Below are positions 10,804-21,400 of a DNA stretch of 64,000 nt, one piece after another. The position numbers were made by a program, and so were the translations under genes. The stretch lies in contig CM048744.1 in NCBI GenBank assembly GCA_026315105.1, forward strand, positions 358,423,168 through 358,487,167, in the 5' to 3' direction. How positions within the stretch are numbered: position 1 is the first letter of the stretch; the number at the start of each line of letters is the position of its first letter. Source of the DNA: Locusta migratoria. Its lineage: Eukaryota > Arthropoda > Insecta > Orthoptera > Acrididae. Below the pieces are notes generated by a model. It did no database searches and was not told the DNA's origin. It worked only from the letters and a program-made list of their open reading frames with translations.

Positions 10804-10910
10804 TTACACAGACGCAAGTACACTTAGGCAGACACACTGTAGAACTGTAGAAAGCAAAGAAGTTAGAAGTTAGACAGAGATGCCACTTGAGGCAGAGGCT
10901 CTGTCCAGAG
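10575..10910 (-). repeat. PLE terminal repeat copy 5, with (CA)n
   Basis: Minus-orientation terminal repeat directly downstream of the PLE coding body in the sense of that strand. It contains a hammerhead-like core (10621-10649) and a CA microsatellite at about 10767-10802. Confidence 0.7.
10621..10649 (-). ncRNA. Hammerhead ribozyme-like core (copy 5)
   Basis: Minus strand: CUGACGA, GCAGC/GCUGC stem, GAAA, GCUU, the same as copy 2. Confidence 0.5.
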
Positions 10911-10926
10911 AACCAAAGCAAAGATG

Positions 10927-11478
10927 TTAAGATGGTGGGTGGGAATTCAAATTTAGCGGAGATTGAGACCAGGTGGGCAACGGGAAGAGAATATGCTGAA
11001 GGGCTAGTTCCCATCTCCGGAGTTCTGAAGGATTGGTGTCGGTGGGAAGTATCCAGATAACCCGGACGGTGTAACACTGTGCCAAGATGTGCTGGCCGTG
11101 CACCAAGGCGTGTTTAGCATGAATGGTCACAGGCAGACAGTGTTTGTTGGTAATGAGGATCACCCTGTGGCTAAACACTGTCTGCCTGTGACCATTCATG
11201 CGAATGGACAGTTTGTTGCTGGTCATTCCCACATAGAACGCTTCACAGTGCAGGCATGTCAGTTGGTAAATCACGTGGGTGCTGTCGCAAGTGGCTCTAC
11301 CCTTGATTGTGTACACCCTCTGGGTTACGGGACTGGAGTAAGTAGTGGTGGAAGGGTGCATAGGGCAGGTTTTACAACGGGGGTGGTTACAAGAGTAGGA
11401 GCCAGAAGGTAGGGAAGGTGGTTTGGGGATTTCATAGGGATGGACTAGGGCGGCGGAAAGACACTCGGAGGATGTCAT
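10927..11478 (-). pseudogene. PLE GIY-YIG endonuclease domain
   Basis: C-terminal endonuclease module of a Penelope-like element, which nicks target DNA for insertion. Visible are a Cys-rich motif (CNHPRCKTCPMH), then HVIYQLTCLHC and FYVGMT (the PLE form of GIY...YIG) and IRMNGHRQTV. It lies in a different frame from the RT, with the two frames overlapping at 11432-11478, so a frameshift broke the original single ORF. After MNGHRQTV the reading is disturbed by a 29-bp inverted duplication (11117-11145 and 11173-11201). The C-terminus resumes with TVRVIWILPTDTNPSELRRWE. Confidence 0.82.
11117..11201. repeat. 29-bp perfect inverted duplication inside GIY-YIG ORF
   Basis: 11117-11145 and 11173-11201 are exact reverse complements around a 27-bp loop. 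The arms correspond to the coding bases of the RMNGHRQTV motif, so a piece of the gene was copied back in inverse orientation. Confidence 0.9.
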
Positions 11479-12090
11479 GAAGGATGGATCTCATTTTGGG
11501 GCAGGATTTAAGGAAGTTGTATCCTTGCTGGAGAGCCACATTCAGAGTCCGCTCCAGTCCCGGAAAGTATCCGGTGACAAGAGGGGCACTTCTGGGTTCC
11601 TGTTGAAGGTTCTGAATTTGGGGGGATGAGGAAGTGGCTCTGGAAATTTGCTTCTGTACGAGATCAGGAGGATAGCTGCGGGATGTGAAGGCTGTTATCA
11701 GGTTATTGGTGTATTGGTTCAGGGATTCAGGACTGGAGCAGACTCGTTTGCCACGAAGACCTAAGCTATAGGGAAGGGTACGTTTGATGTGGAATGGATG
11801 GCAGCTGTCATAATGCAGGTACTGTTGTTTATTGGTAGGTTTGATGTGGACGGATGTATGTAGTTGGCCGTTGGATAGATGGAGGTCGACATCGAGGAAA
11901 GTGGCATAGGATTTGGAATAGGACCAGGTGAATTTGATGGGACCAAAGGAGTTGAGGTTGGAGAGGAAATTCTGGAGTTCTTCTTCACTGTGAGTCCAGA
12001 TCATGAAGATGTCATCAATGAATCTATACCAAACTTTGGGTTGACAGGCTTGGGTGTCCAGGAAGGCTTCCTCTAAGCGTCCCATAAATT
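11432..12090 (-). pseudogene. PLE reverse transcriptase, C-terminal part
   Basis: Reverse transcriptase of the Penelope clade, related to telomerase RT. The catalytic block reads WYRFIDDIFMIW (the YRYIDDIF-type motif C), followed by FTWSYSKSYATFLDVDL and HPFHIKRTLPYSLGLR. The RT fingers and N-terminus are absent: near 12088 the body is joined to an oppositely oriented terminal repeat. A frameshift separates it from the GIY-YIG domain. Confidence 0.85.
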
Positions 12091-12320
12091 GTTTACCCCC
12101 TTTTTTTCTCCCCAAGGTAAGTCTTTCCTGTCCCGGGATTGGAATGACTCCTTACCCACTCCCTTGAAACCCTCATCACGTCCTTTTCCCTCTCCTTCCC
12201 TTCTGCCTGACGAAGCAGCTAAGCTGCGAAAGCTAGCGTTTGTGTGTCTGTGTGTTTATTTATTTGTTTCTATAACTGCCTGTGCTCCTTCGCCTGGTAA
12301 GTGGACTTCATCTATTTTTT
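12088..12320 (+). repeat. PLE terminal repeat copy 6
   Basis: Plus-orientation terminal repeat joined tail-first to the minus-strand RT, so the body is bracketed by inverted repeats. It includes a hammerhead-like core at 12207-12235. Confidence 0.75.
12207..12235 (+). ncRNA. Hammerhead ribozyme-like core (copy 6)
   Basis: CUGACGA, stem GCAGC-UAA-GCUGC, GAAA, GCUA. Box 1, stem II and box 2 are all intact. Confidence 0.52.

Positions 12321-12322
<2 letters not shown>

Positions 12323-12371
<49 letters not shown>
12323..12371. repeat. (GA)n microsatellite
   Basis: About 24 GA units next to the end of PLE terminal copy 6. Confidence 0.95.
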
Positions 12372-12373
<2 letters not shown>

Positions 12374-12679
12374 TCAGTAGAAATGAAGTAACATCGTTAC
12401 TTCTTAAATTTAAATTATACCCATCGAAAGATGCATTTCTTTTCTTTCCATGGTATTGCAAGTCATGCGGGATACAGCTAGTAAAAAAATTATTTTTTGT
12501 ATGTACCTGGTTTAAATTTTACTTGCAGTGGCAGCGGTTTTGAATGTTAACTTCGACAACAAAATATTCGCTTTAGGAGGCTCATTAATTTACTGATCAG
12601 AACAACATTAATTATTTATTTAATTATCAACACAAATAATGATTGCCCTGATTGTACACGACTGATTTTTGGAAAAGGA

Positions 12680-13720
12680 TTTGACGGCCGTTGCCAACAT
12701 CAATACACTACACCACTGCCGCAAGGAAAATCATAGCCTTTGTGTCAGTGTATTACACCTTAGTTATGAGAATAAAAAACGCAGCATCACCATCTATTAA
12801 ATATTTGGTATACTATGTAACAGCACCTCTATCGGATCTGTGTAACAGCGCCTCTATTGGATCTTTGCTATACTATGCTCCAATTCAAGCTTAGCATACT
12901 CCAGAAACTACAAATTATGATATCTTTTCTTCCCCTGATCTGATTTTAATGAAATGAAGCTTATATGTTGGCCCAAGGTATTCTCAGTTGACCTATGAAA
13001 CCCCATGAAAGTTCGTATAGTACTCTTGGAGATTTTCTGTACTACACCATACTTATAAGCATAATATAAACTTAAAACTTCAAATTATGATCTCTCTCCT
13101 TCCTCTAACCCAATTTTGTCGAAATGAAGCCTATGTTACTTTCTAAACTATTCTCAAATTACCTGTGGAAATCCATAAAAGTTCGTGTAGTACTTTTGGA
13201 GATTATCCTCAATGAATAGACATAACACCATGGCGTTTAAACAAATGATTAAATTACAATATCTCTATTTTCTGATCCAGTTTTAATTACTGAATCCTTT
13301 ACATAACCGCATGATATGCTCAAATTACATGTGAAAACCCCATGAAAATGTGTCATATAGTTTTGGAGATAAATGTGCTCAAAGAGACAGACAGACATGA
13401 CGGTCATAGATAAATAATTTCAAATTACGATATTCTTTTTTCCATCATCTGATTTTTATGAAATGAAGTGTATATGTTGTCTACAGTTATGCTCAAGTTA
13501 CCTGTGAAAATCCCATGCAAATTTGTGAAGTAGTTTTGGAGACAAAAGATTTTTAATAGTTGAACAGACAGACACAACAGTTTCTGAAAATACTTAAAAT
13601 TATGATATCTTTTTTTTTTTTTTTTTTTTTTTTTCCTCCATAATCCGATTTTGATAAAATTATGCCTATATGTTGACCCCAAACTTTTCTCAGCATGAAG
13701 ATTCCTTCAATAGTTTTGAA
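12680..13720. repeat. Degenerate repeat block B
   Basis: At least five diverged units homologous to the block at 6040-7640, each with a variant of 'tttatgaaatgaagc', 'cctgtgaaaa(t)cccat' and 'tagttttggaga', two followed by ACAGACAGAC. Also includes a poly(T) run at about 13610-13634. The two blocks may be one old array split by the PLE cluster. 12372-12679 holds nothing I recognise. Confidence 0.5.
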
Positions 13721-13763
13721 GATTGAAGTTAACAGCAACAGGCATACATTTACAGATTTAAAT

Positions 13764-13835
13764 ATCAATGTAAATAGAAATATATATAATCCCTGAGATG
13801 GATTTTCATCTTGAATATTTACTATTTACATTGAT
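13764..13835. repeat. Short inverted repeat
   Basis: ATCAATGTAAATAG at 13764-13777 and its complement at 13822-13835 could form a 14-bp stem with a 44-nt loop. Function unknown. Confidence 0.5.
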
Positions 13836-13974
13836 GTTTATATCACCTTAGACAGGAATGTTCCAATATGTCCATTGCTGAGGTGCTATTCCGCTGCATG
13901 GAGAGCCTTGGCAGTAGTGGCAATATTCTATGGAACACAGAAGCTAAATTAAAGTTTGTGATGTGAAGGAAATC

Positions 13975-14105
13975 GTGCTTAGGCTATTCCGAGGTGCCTT
14001 AATCGCTAATGAAGCAGTTGTCTAGCGGTAAGACATCTGCCTAGTAAGCAAGAAGGTCCGGGTTCAATTTCCGGTCTCATCACAAATTTTAATTCAATGC
14101 TTCAG
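13975..14105 (+). mobile_element. tRNA-derived SINE-like sequence
   Basis: 14014-14086 resembles a tRNA: D arm GTCT-AGCGGTA-AGAC, T arm CCGGG-TTCAATT-TCCGG (B-box-like) and a 3' TCTCATCA. The acceptor stem pairs poorly, so it is a tRNA-derived repeat, not a tRNA gene. It lies 95 bp upstream of the ABHD3 splice acceptor at 14180. Confidence 0.55.
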
Positions 14106-14180
14106 ATTTATCTTTAATTTACAGATTTAGTATCGATTTACTGCAAATGCAATAATATTATGTTGTTTTTTATCTTTCAG

Positions 14181-14293
14181 ACACCTCGGACATACTGTGC
14201 TGCAAATTGTGAAGACCTCTCAGCAGTTATTCATCATGTTCAGACTCTCAATCCAAATGTTCCTCTAGCAGCAACGGGTATATCAATGGGCGG
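14181..14293 (+). CDS. ABHD3: ABHD1/ABHD3-type hydrolase, exon with catalytic serine
   Basis: Internal exon of a membrane-anchored alpha/beta hydrolase of the ABHD1/ABHD3 (YheT-like) family; vertebrate ABHD3 acts as a phospholipase on medium-chain and oxidised phosphatidylcholines. The exon starts after TTTCAG and ends before GTAAGA, in phase 0 to phase 2. It encodes TPRTYCAANCEDL, which is diagnostic of the family, and the nucleophile elbow GISMGG (Ser nucleophile). The upstream exons (N-terminal membrane anchor and oxyanion region) are not visible in 1-14180 and may lie outside the window or be too short to see. Distinguishing ABHD1 from ABHD3 is not secure. Confidence 0.92.
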
Positions 14294-15394
14294 GTAAGAA
14301 TAATGACTTCAAATTTAGATGGTACACATATTTACCCAGACATAATGGCAGTTTCTTTAAACTAAAGCTCCACATACACAACTGGAAGTGGTGTTTTTCT
14401 TCTTTTTCTTTTTAAGTGTTCAAAATTGCTCTAGTTATGTGAGTATTGAAATGTATGATGACATTCCAGAGAACCTTGGATTACTTGTTAACAGAACATT
14501 TCATTGAATTTTTAAGTTTCCCTTTATTCACCCTAAATAAATAAATGCCAACATGTTATCTCTTAGCCACCAGCAATTAATTCATGTCTCGATTGTTGGG
14601 GGACTTGTACAAGTGAGTGCTTTTTTTTTTTTTATAATGAATGAATAAGCATCTAGTTTGCAACTCAAAGGAAAGAAATCGGGTATGAACCATGATAAGG
14701 TGTGTCATAGAAGCAAGTAGTGGTAGTTTGTTTTGGTTTATTTGTTTGTGGATCAATTTTATAGTGATATTAGGGACATTATTTTCAAACACCTTAAACA
14801 AAAATAGGGTGTTTGTATGTAAATTATACTGAAGAAATGACAAACTTTTTGTAAGTTATAGAATTATTTTTTACCCACATAACTGCCAATAACCAGTCTC
14901 AAGTAACACCCAATAGGACAGATAAAAGTGATGAATACAAGAAGCTATACAGGCTTGCCATACTACAGAAGCATCAATAAGTATCAGTTTTTTTGTAATA
15001 TGGAAATATTAATTTTTTGAAGGTGTTTAGCACTAATTCATGGATCAGAAAGACATTTGTTTGCTCAAACTGCAGATTCAATCGTTATATATTCTCAGCA
15101 CCTCTCTCCATCTTCCTTGGATTTCATTGGCACAGTAAATAGAAATAACCAACAGAAATATTCTCTCATAGAAACAAAAACATTTGAGCAGTTGCTCCCT
15201 TTGTTGTATGTACTTGATTTTATTTGGAAAGTTTAATGTTTTGCATCTCTACATTCTTTCATATTGTATTGACAGGCTGAGCCTAAATAGCATTTTAAAT
15301 TATTTCTTAATAGCGATATCCTATTCATGTTGTTTTATGCTATTTCAAATTTGGATGTGGAAATAGTGACCAACATTTATTGGATTCTTGTCAG
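14294..15394. other. ABHD3 intron, unassigned part
   Basis: Start of the 19.8-kb intron. No gene or clear repeat seen in this portion. Confidence 0.6.
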
Positions 15395-15768
15395 TTACCC
15401 ATCAGGGGGCTCAGAATTAATTTGCTGACTACGGGCTTGCCAAACCCAGAGCCTTGAGGTGGCTCCTGCATCATGCCAACAGTCCTCTACACTGTAAGCT
15501 CTGTATATGCCTCAGCGACTACTGTACAATGTGACTGTGGAATGTTGTATGTTATAGAGCCCAGGGATGTAGGCTTAATCACCTGGGTCACGAGGAAGGT
15601 AAACTCAGTTTCAAGGTGTGTTATGAGCCTAGGAGATGCATGGCTGTTGAGGTTGAGCAGTTGCTAGTGGGTAAGGGGGGGGGGTTGAGTGTATATTTCC
15701 CTAGCTGCTCATGGGAACAGGATGAAACGAGCAAGCAATAGGCGGACTCAAAACCACCGTCTGCAAGT

Positions 15769-16587
15769 GTGCAAAGACAGAGTTTAATGCCACAACGTAT
15801 GACCCTAAGTCATTCCTTGTGCTGGCCATGCCTTGGGAGAAACATAAGGCGTTCATTAGATCAGAGCCATACCCACCTCAGTACCTTGCCTGAACTCGTA
15901 CTGATGGAGAATCCTTCCAATCAAGCAAGCTGCAATTCTTCATTGAACAGCTCAAATTAAGTTTGGTGAGGTAGTGTCATTCTCAAAGACGAGAAGTGGA
16001 GCTGTTTTGTTACAAAAAGTATCCCCTGCACAGTGAAAGGTATTAGTTGCCTGCGACAAGCTGGGTGATGTTTCTGTGAGTATCACATCCCACAACTCTT
16101 GAAACTGTTCCAGACCGATGATGAGTTGTAAACAAACTTGCAGCGACGAAGTGTTCACTTCATCTGGCATTTGTAGGATTGAAAAGACCATAAGGTTGCC
16201 ACTGGTGCTTTCATCCTGGCCTTCGAAGGTGATATACTGTCTGAGAAGGTAAAGGTAATGACATACTGGTGTGACATAAAACCATATGTCCCTCCCCCTA
16301 TGCAGTGTTTCAGGTGTTTGAAGTTCAGGCACATGTCCTTCCGATATACTTCCAGCCCAACCTTCAGGGAATGTGGGCAGCTGTCACACCCAGACACCCC
16401 GTGTACCTCTCCTCCCCTCTGCTTGAATTGTGGGCTAAGTCATGAGCTGTGCTCAACAAGCTGCATAATTTTGCATAGGGAAAGAAAGATAGTGGAGATC
16501 GAGGCTCTGGACCAGTTGACCTACTCTGGGATGTGGAAGAAGTACGAGCAGCACCACTCCATACATTTGGCTACGTCTTTTGCATAA
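15769..16587 (+). pseudogene. Gag-like ORF1 of old LINE, with zinc knuckles
   Basis: Broken nucleocapsid-like ORF. The best part, from 16258, reads YVPPPMQCFRCLKF, then degraded knuckles and CLNCGLSHELCSTSC (C-x2-C-x3-H-x6-C), followed by KIVEIEAL. This is the three-knuckle C-terminus typical of I/Jockey-type gag proteins, which bind element RNA. The first knuckle has lost its last Cys. Upstream sequence is recognisable only in fragments with several stops. Confidence 0.65.
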
Positions 16588-17189
16588 GTCATGTTATCAC
16601 CAGTTTCTTTGGAGACGACGGCATCACCAGTGCTCTCTCCCTCTGTGAGCCCTACGGGCCGTCACCCACACTGACCCCTTGATGGGTGGGGGCACGTCTT
16701 CCTCCATTGCTCCCACAACACTTTCTGAGGGAGCAATTCTCCCCCCCCCCCCCTCCCACTATCAGGGACACCAGTCCCCATTCCCCAATCAGAGAAGCAA
16801 CAGTCCTCCCTGGCTCCACTCGCTTGGAAGGGCTCCCTTGGGGTGCACCCTTCAGAGACTTGCCTGAGTGGTCTGGAGGATCTCAGCCCAAGGCTGAATG
16901 ATCTGTCTGCTCCTGGTCATAGGCTTTCCGATCTGTATCGAGACCTGAAACACCTGAGAAGCCCTTCAAACTAAAAGGATGGCTAGAGGCTAAGAAAGAA
17001 TTCTCGGTGTCCTCAAAGCCACATCCCCCTACATCTTCTGCCTCAGAAGATGAGGTAGAGATCCTCACTTCACCCAAGGATCTCGACCTCACTGGATCTC
17101 TAGAACTGAAGGATGTAGATGAAGTAGATTGTCAACCTTTGGCAGAAGGTGATCGTTTGGACTGATTATCTTCTGTCTTTCCATCATGG

Positions 17190-17506
17190 CCTTTCAACAA
17201 GGAGATGCTGAAATTCTCCAGTGGAATTGCAGCAGTTTATTCAGCTAGTTGATCTACAGCAGTTGGTGTGCCACCTTACCGTACTCTGTTTGGCATTACA
17301 GGAAACATGGTTTCCTGCCCAGCGGAGCTATTACAAAAAAATTCCCTTTACAACAGTTTCTCGTGGTGTCTGTGTTTGTCTTTGCTGCAGTCCCCAGTGC
17401 CCCTATGCCTCTCCGCAGGGCCCTCGAGGCAGTGGCTGTCAGAATCCAGGCTATGCAGGCACTTATCATCTGTTCTCCCGCTGCTTCCCCCCCCCCCCCC
17501 CCCCCC
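17190..17506 (+). pseudogene. ORF2 endonuclease start of old LINE
   Basis: Fragments in two frames read EILQWNCSSL and LALQETWF (the N-terminal ILQWN and QETW blocks of the AP-like endonuclease) and LEAVAVRIQAMQALIICS. The domain continues at 22239 after the nested insertion. It is interrupted by stops and shifts. Confidence 0.7.
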
Positions 17507-17739
17507 TGGGGCTCTTGGTTCTTTCGTGAGTACGTGTGTCGTGAGCACAGGGCCCTGAGCTAATGCAGTCTTTGCAGTCTTTCTTCCTTCTTTCCTCCCT
17601 GGACTGCATTTCCTTTCCCTTCCCCTCCTTTCCTATCCTCACTCCTTCCCCTCCTCACTGGGGGACTGATAACCTTAGCAGTTTGGTCCCCCTATCCTAT
17701 ACAACCAACCTACCATCTGTTCTCTCTCTCTTCCCCCAG

Positions 17740-18423
17740 ATGGGGCTGTCTCCCCCACAGACCAATTGTAACGGGAATCATGCTGCTTCCTCCCGGGAAT
17801 GTCCCGTGTTTGCCGATGAACGAGCCATCCAGGAAATCCGTGTAAAGGAAAAGGTTCCCATACCAGTTGCACGTAAGATGTACGCCAGTCGTAAGCCCAC
17901 GACCCCGCCGCGTGGTAACTACAGTACTGTAGTTGCAACGCCTCCACCAACACGGGATATGGCCACACAGACTTATGACCTACAGTTTACGACAGTAGTT
18001 GTCAAACAGTCTACATCGACAACGGCGTCACGTTCAACGAAAAGTGTGAGTACCTCTTCCAAGTCTTCATCTTCATCTTCAGCTGTGAAACCACAGATAG
18101 AGACGCGAAAGTCTAAGAAAGAGCATTCGCGCGAGGATTTCCTCCGCACCCCTACCAAAACATCTGAGCCAACCAAGGAGCTTCACCAGGGCTCCAAGAA
18201 ATCAAATAGGGGGAAAACTCTCCCCCCTCCTACCTCACAATGTGACGATGGCATCCCCTGGAAGCCTATAGTCTCTCCAGGTGCATCAGCCAAAGATGGG
18301 GCTGCCGACCACACTCACGCAGCTGCTGTGGTAACCTCTGAGAATATGGAGCAAGACCCTCCTGTCTCAGACACCACCAGTTGCGAACATTCGCACTGTG
18401 GCCCGCCGCCTTCGTCGGGCTGA
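17740..18423 (+). pseudogene. ORF1 (gag-like) C-terminal part of young LINE
   Basis: Begins inside the last zinc knuckle (NCNGNHAASSRECPVF) and continues with ADERAIQEIRV, the usual sequence after the knuckles in I-group gag proteins. A Ser/Thr-rich, basic tail follows. The N-terminal two thirds are missing, so it is not a complete nucleocapsid. The stop TGA (18421-18423) overlaps the ORF2 start by one base (TGATG). Confidence 0.75.
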
Positions 18424-21400
18424 TGTCCACCTTCATCTCATTTTATCCCATTATGGATATTCTTCAATGGAACATTCGTGGTATCCGGTCGAATTGGACA
18501 GAACTGCAGCTTCTAACGCGAACATATCATCCAATCATCTTTTCTCTACAGGAGACAAAATTGCTCCCTGGTACTCGAATTACTTTCCCACGCTACACTA
18601 TCGTTTGCTTTGACCTTCCTCCAGTGGCAGGAATTCCAGCCCACGGGGGCGTAATGTTGCTTATTCGGGATGACGTACACAGTACACCGGTCTCTTTGTG
18701 TACTCCAATACAAGCTGTTGCTGTCCGGATATACCTTCCTGGATTTGTCTTCACACTGTGCAATATTTACGCTCCTTCCTCTTTTCCCATCACTAGATCA
18801 GATCTCCTAGATCTTATTGACCAGCTTCCGCGTCCGTTTTTGTTGGTGGGAGATTTCAATGCCCACCACCCCCTTTGGGGCTCCCCACGACCATGTCCAC
18901 GGGGCTCCCTCCTGGCAGATATACTGAACCACCTTCAGCTCATCTGCCTTAACACTGATGAACCAACTTATCTTTCAGACACCACAAATACTTTCAGCCA
19001 TATAGATCTAGCTATCTGCACTGCTCAGCTGGCACGGCGTCTTGAATGGTCTGCTCTCTCAGACACACATTCGAGCGATCATTTTCCGTGTGTAATTCAC
19101 CTAATGATGCCTGACACCCTTGAGCATCCACACCGCTGGCAGTTAACGAAAACGGACTGGGAGCTCTACACGTCACTGGCGGATTTTGGTACTTACCATT
19201 ATCCTAGTATAGACGACCAAGTGGAACACATTACCACAGTTATTCTGACAGCCGCGGAATGTTCCATCCCCTGCAAGACTTCCCACGCACGTTGTCCCCT
19301 TGTCCCGTGGTGGACCGCGGAATGCCGTGACGCTCTGCGAGCACGGCGACGTGCCCTTAGAATCTTCAAACAACGGCCCACGCTCGACAACTGCATCCGA
19401 TACAAACGGCTGCGGGCCTATTGTCGTCGCCTCTTTCGCGACTGTAAACGCGCCAGTTGGCGCTCATTCACGAGCTCTTTTAATAGGTCTACCCCTTCCT
19501 CCATCATTTGGGGTAACCTTCGAAAAATTTCGGGCACTATGGCTCATTCCCCAATTCCCGGTCTGTGTGTCGCAACTGACACCGTCGTCGATCCTCCACA
19601 AATAGCCAACGCACTGGGTCGACATTTTGCAGAGGTCTCTAGCTCTTCACATTACACTGACGCTTTCCTAGCTAGGAAACGGACGATGGAGGCGACTCCA
19701 TTGCCCTTTACTTCTCAGAACCGTGAATGCTACAATACCGAGTTTACTGTGCGAGAGCTTCACCACGCACTCTCGTCTTCGCGGTCCTCCGCTCTAGGAC
19801 CAGATGGCATTCACGTGGCGATGCTGCAACACCTTTCACCAACGAGCTTGCACTTCCTACTGGCCACCTACAACCGCATATGGATAGAAGGCACCTTTCC
19901 GCGACGCTGGCGTGAAGCCATAGTCATTCCCATACCAAAGCCTGGGAAGGACAAATGTCTCCCTTCCAGCTACCGCCCCATTTCCCTCACCAGTAGCATA
20001 TGCAAGGTGATGGAACGCATGATTCACGGGCGCCTGGTATGGTGGCTTGAAACGCGACATCTCCTGTCTAATGTCCAATGTGGGTTTCGCAAGCACCGTT
20101 CTGCGGTGGATCATCTTGTTGCCCTATCTACCTCAGTAATGAATAACTTTTTACGGAAGCGCCAGACAGTAGCGGTGTTCTTTGATCTGGAAAAGGCATA
20201 CGACACCTGCTGGAGGATGGGCATCCTCCGCACTCTGCATACATGGGGTTTTCGGGGTCGCCTGCCAATTTTTATCCGCGAATTTTTAACAGACCGTGTT
20301 TTTAAAGTGCGTGTTGGTTCGGTTTTATCGAGCACTTTTAATCAGGAGAATGGAGTCCCCCAGGGCTCGGTCCTGAGCGTTGTTTTATTTGCAGTGGCAA
20401 TCAATTCTATAGCCGATCACCTTCCACTGGGAGTGTCGGCGTCCCTATTTGTTGACGACTTCGCAATCTACAGCAACTCTGAGCAAACGGGTCTCCTGGA
20501 GCGGCGCCTCCAGCGGTGCCTAGACAATCTCCACGCGTGGAGTATGGACACTGGCTTTCGATTCTCAGCTGACAAGACAGTCTGCATGAACTTCTGGCGG
20601 CGGAAGGAGTTCGTTCCCCCGTCCCTTCGTCTGGGCCCCATAGTACTTCCATTTGTGGATACCACGACGTTCTTGGGACTTGTTCTCGACAGGAAGTTAA
20701 GTTGGTCTCCCCACATATCCCGTTTGGCAGCTCGCTGTACCCGCTCTCTCAATGTGCTGCGGGTGTTAAGTGGCACCTCGTGGGGAGCTGACAGGTCTAC
20801 TCTCCTCCATCTGTATCGCACCATAGTTCGGTCCAAACTGGACTATGGAAGCATCGTTTATTCTTCGGCTCGCCCGTCCATACTGCGCCGCCTTAATACA
20901 ATCCACCACCAAGGTCTCCGTCTGGCGACAGGAGCGTTTTATACTAGCCCCGTTGAGAGCCTCTATGCCGAGGCCGCCGAACTACCCCTTTCTTACCGTC
21001 GGGAACTCCTGCTTAGCCGTTACGCTAGTCGTTTGTCGTCCATGCGAGGACACCCGACGTACGCAGTTTTTTTTAACGACTCACTTGACAGTCTCTTCGC
21101 TCTGCGCCCGTCTGCTCTGCTACCACCGGGAGTACGCTTGCGTTCGCTACTCGGCCAGCTTGGCGTTACAATGCCTGCTATCTTCTCGACTGGAGAGAGC
21201 ACCTCTCCACCGTGGCGAAGCCCCGAAGTCCGTGTTAACTTTGATCTTCATTCTCTTCCAAAGGACTCCACACCTCGTTTCGTCTACCAGAGAGAATTTC
21301 ACGCACTCTGGTTTAAATTTGATGACAATTTGTTCATTTACACTGATGGCTCAAAGACAGACCAGGGTGTTGGGAGTGCTTTTGTACTTGGCAACGTCTC

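Larger units (their letters stand above)
9428..12320. mobile_element. Penelope-like element cluster with alternating terminal repeats
   Basis: A cluster built from one PLE body on the minus strand (10927-12090) and six copies of PLE terminal sequence in alternating orientation: minus 9428-9695, plus 9700-9950, minus 9969-10257, plus 10264-10552, minus 10575-10910, plus 12088-12320. Two terminal subtypes are visible, one with a GCAGC/GCTGC stem and one with GCTGCC/GGTGGC. Each contains a hammerhead-like core. PLEs are known for complex inverted terminal arrangements and for hammerhead ribozymes in their repeats, which this matches. Confidence 0.8.
15395..17506 (+). mobile_element. Old I-group LINE, 5' half
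   Basis: A decayed LINE of the same group as the young copy at 17507-22238. It contains a 5' UTR-like leader (about 15395-15760), a gag-like ORF1 and the start of ORF2. At 17506 it is interrupted in a C-run by the young LINE and resumes at 22239 in the same reading of the endonuclease domain. Confidence 0.75.

Noticed and set aside
9428..12320. CRISPR-like or tandem array
   Set aside because: Repeats alternate in orientation, are hundreds of bases long and belong to a eukaryotic PLE; no spacers of uniform size.
14014..14086. Functional tRNA gene
   Set aside because: D and T arms are good, but the acceptor stem has at least three mismatches and the context is SINE-like.
17221..17563. Pro-rich open frames
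   Set aside because: They come from the C-run at the nested LINE junction and from decayed endonuclease sequence.
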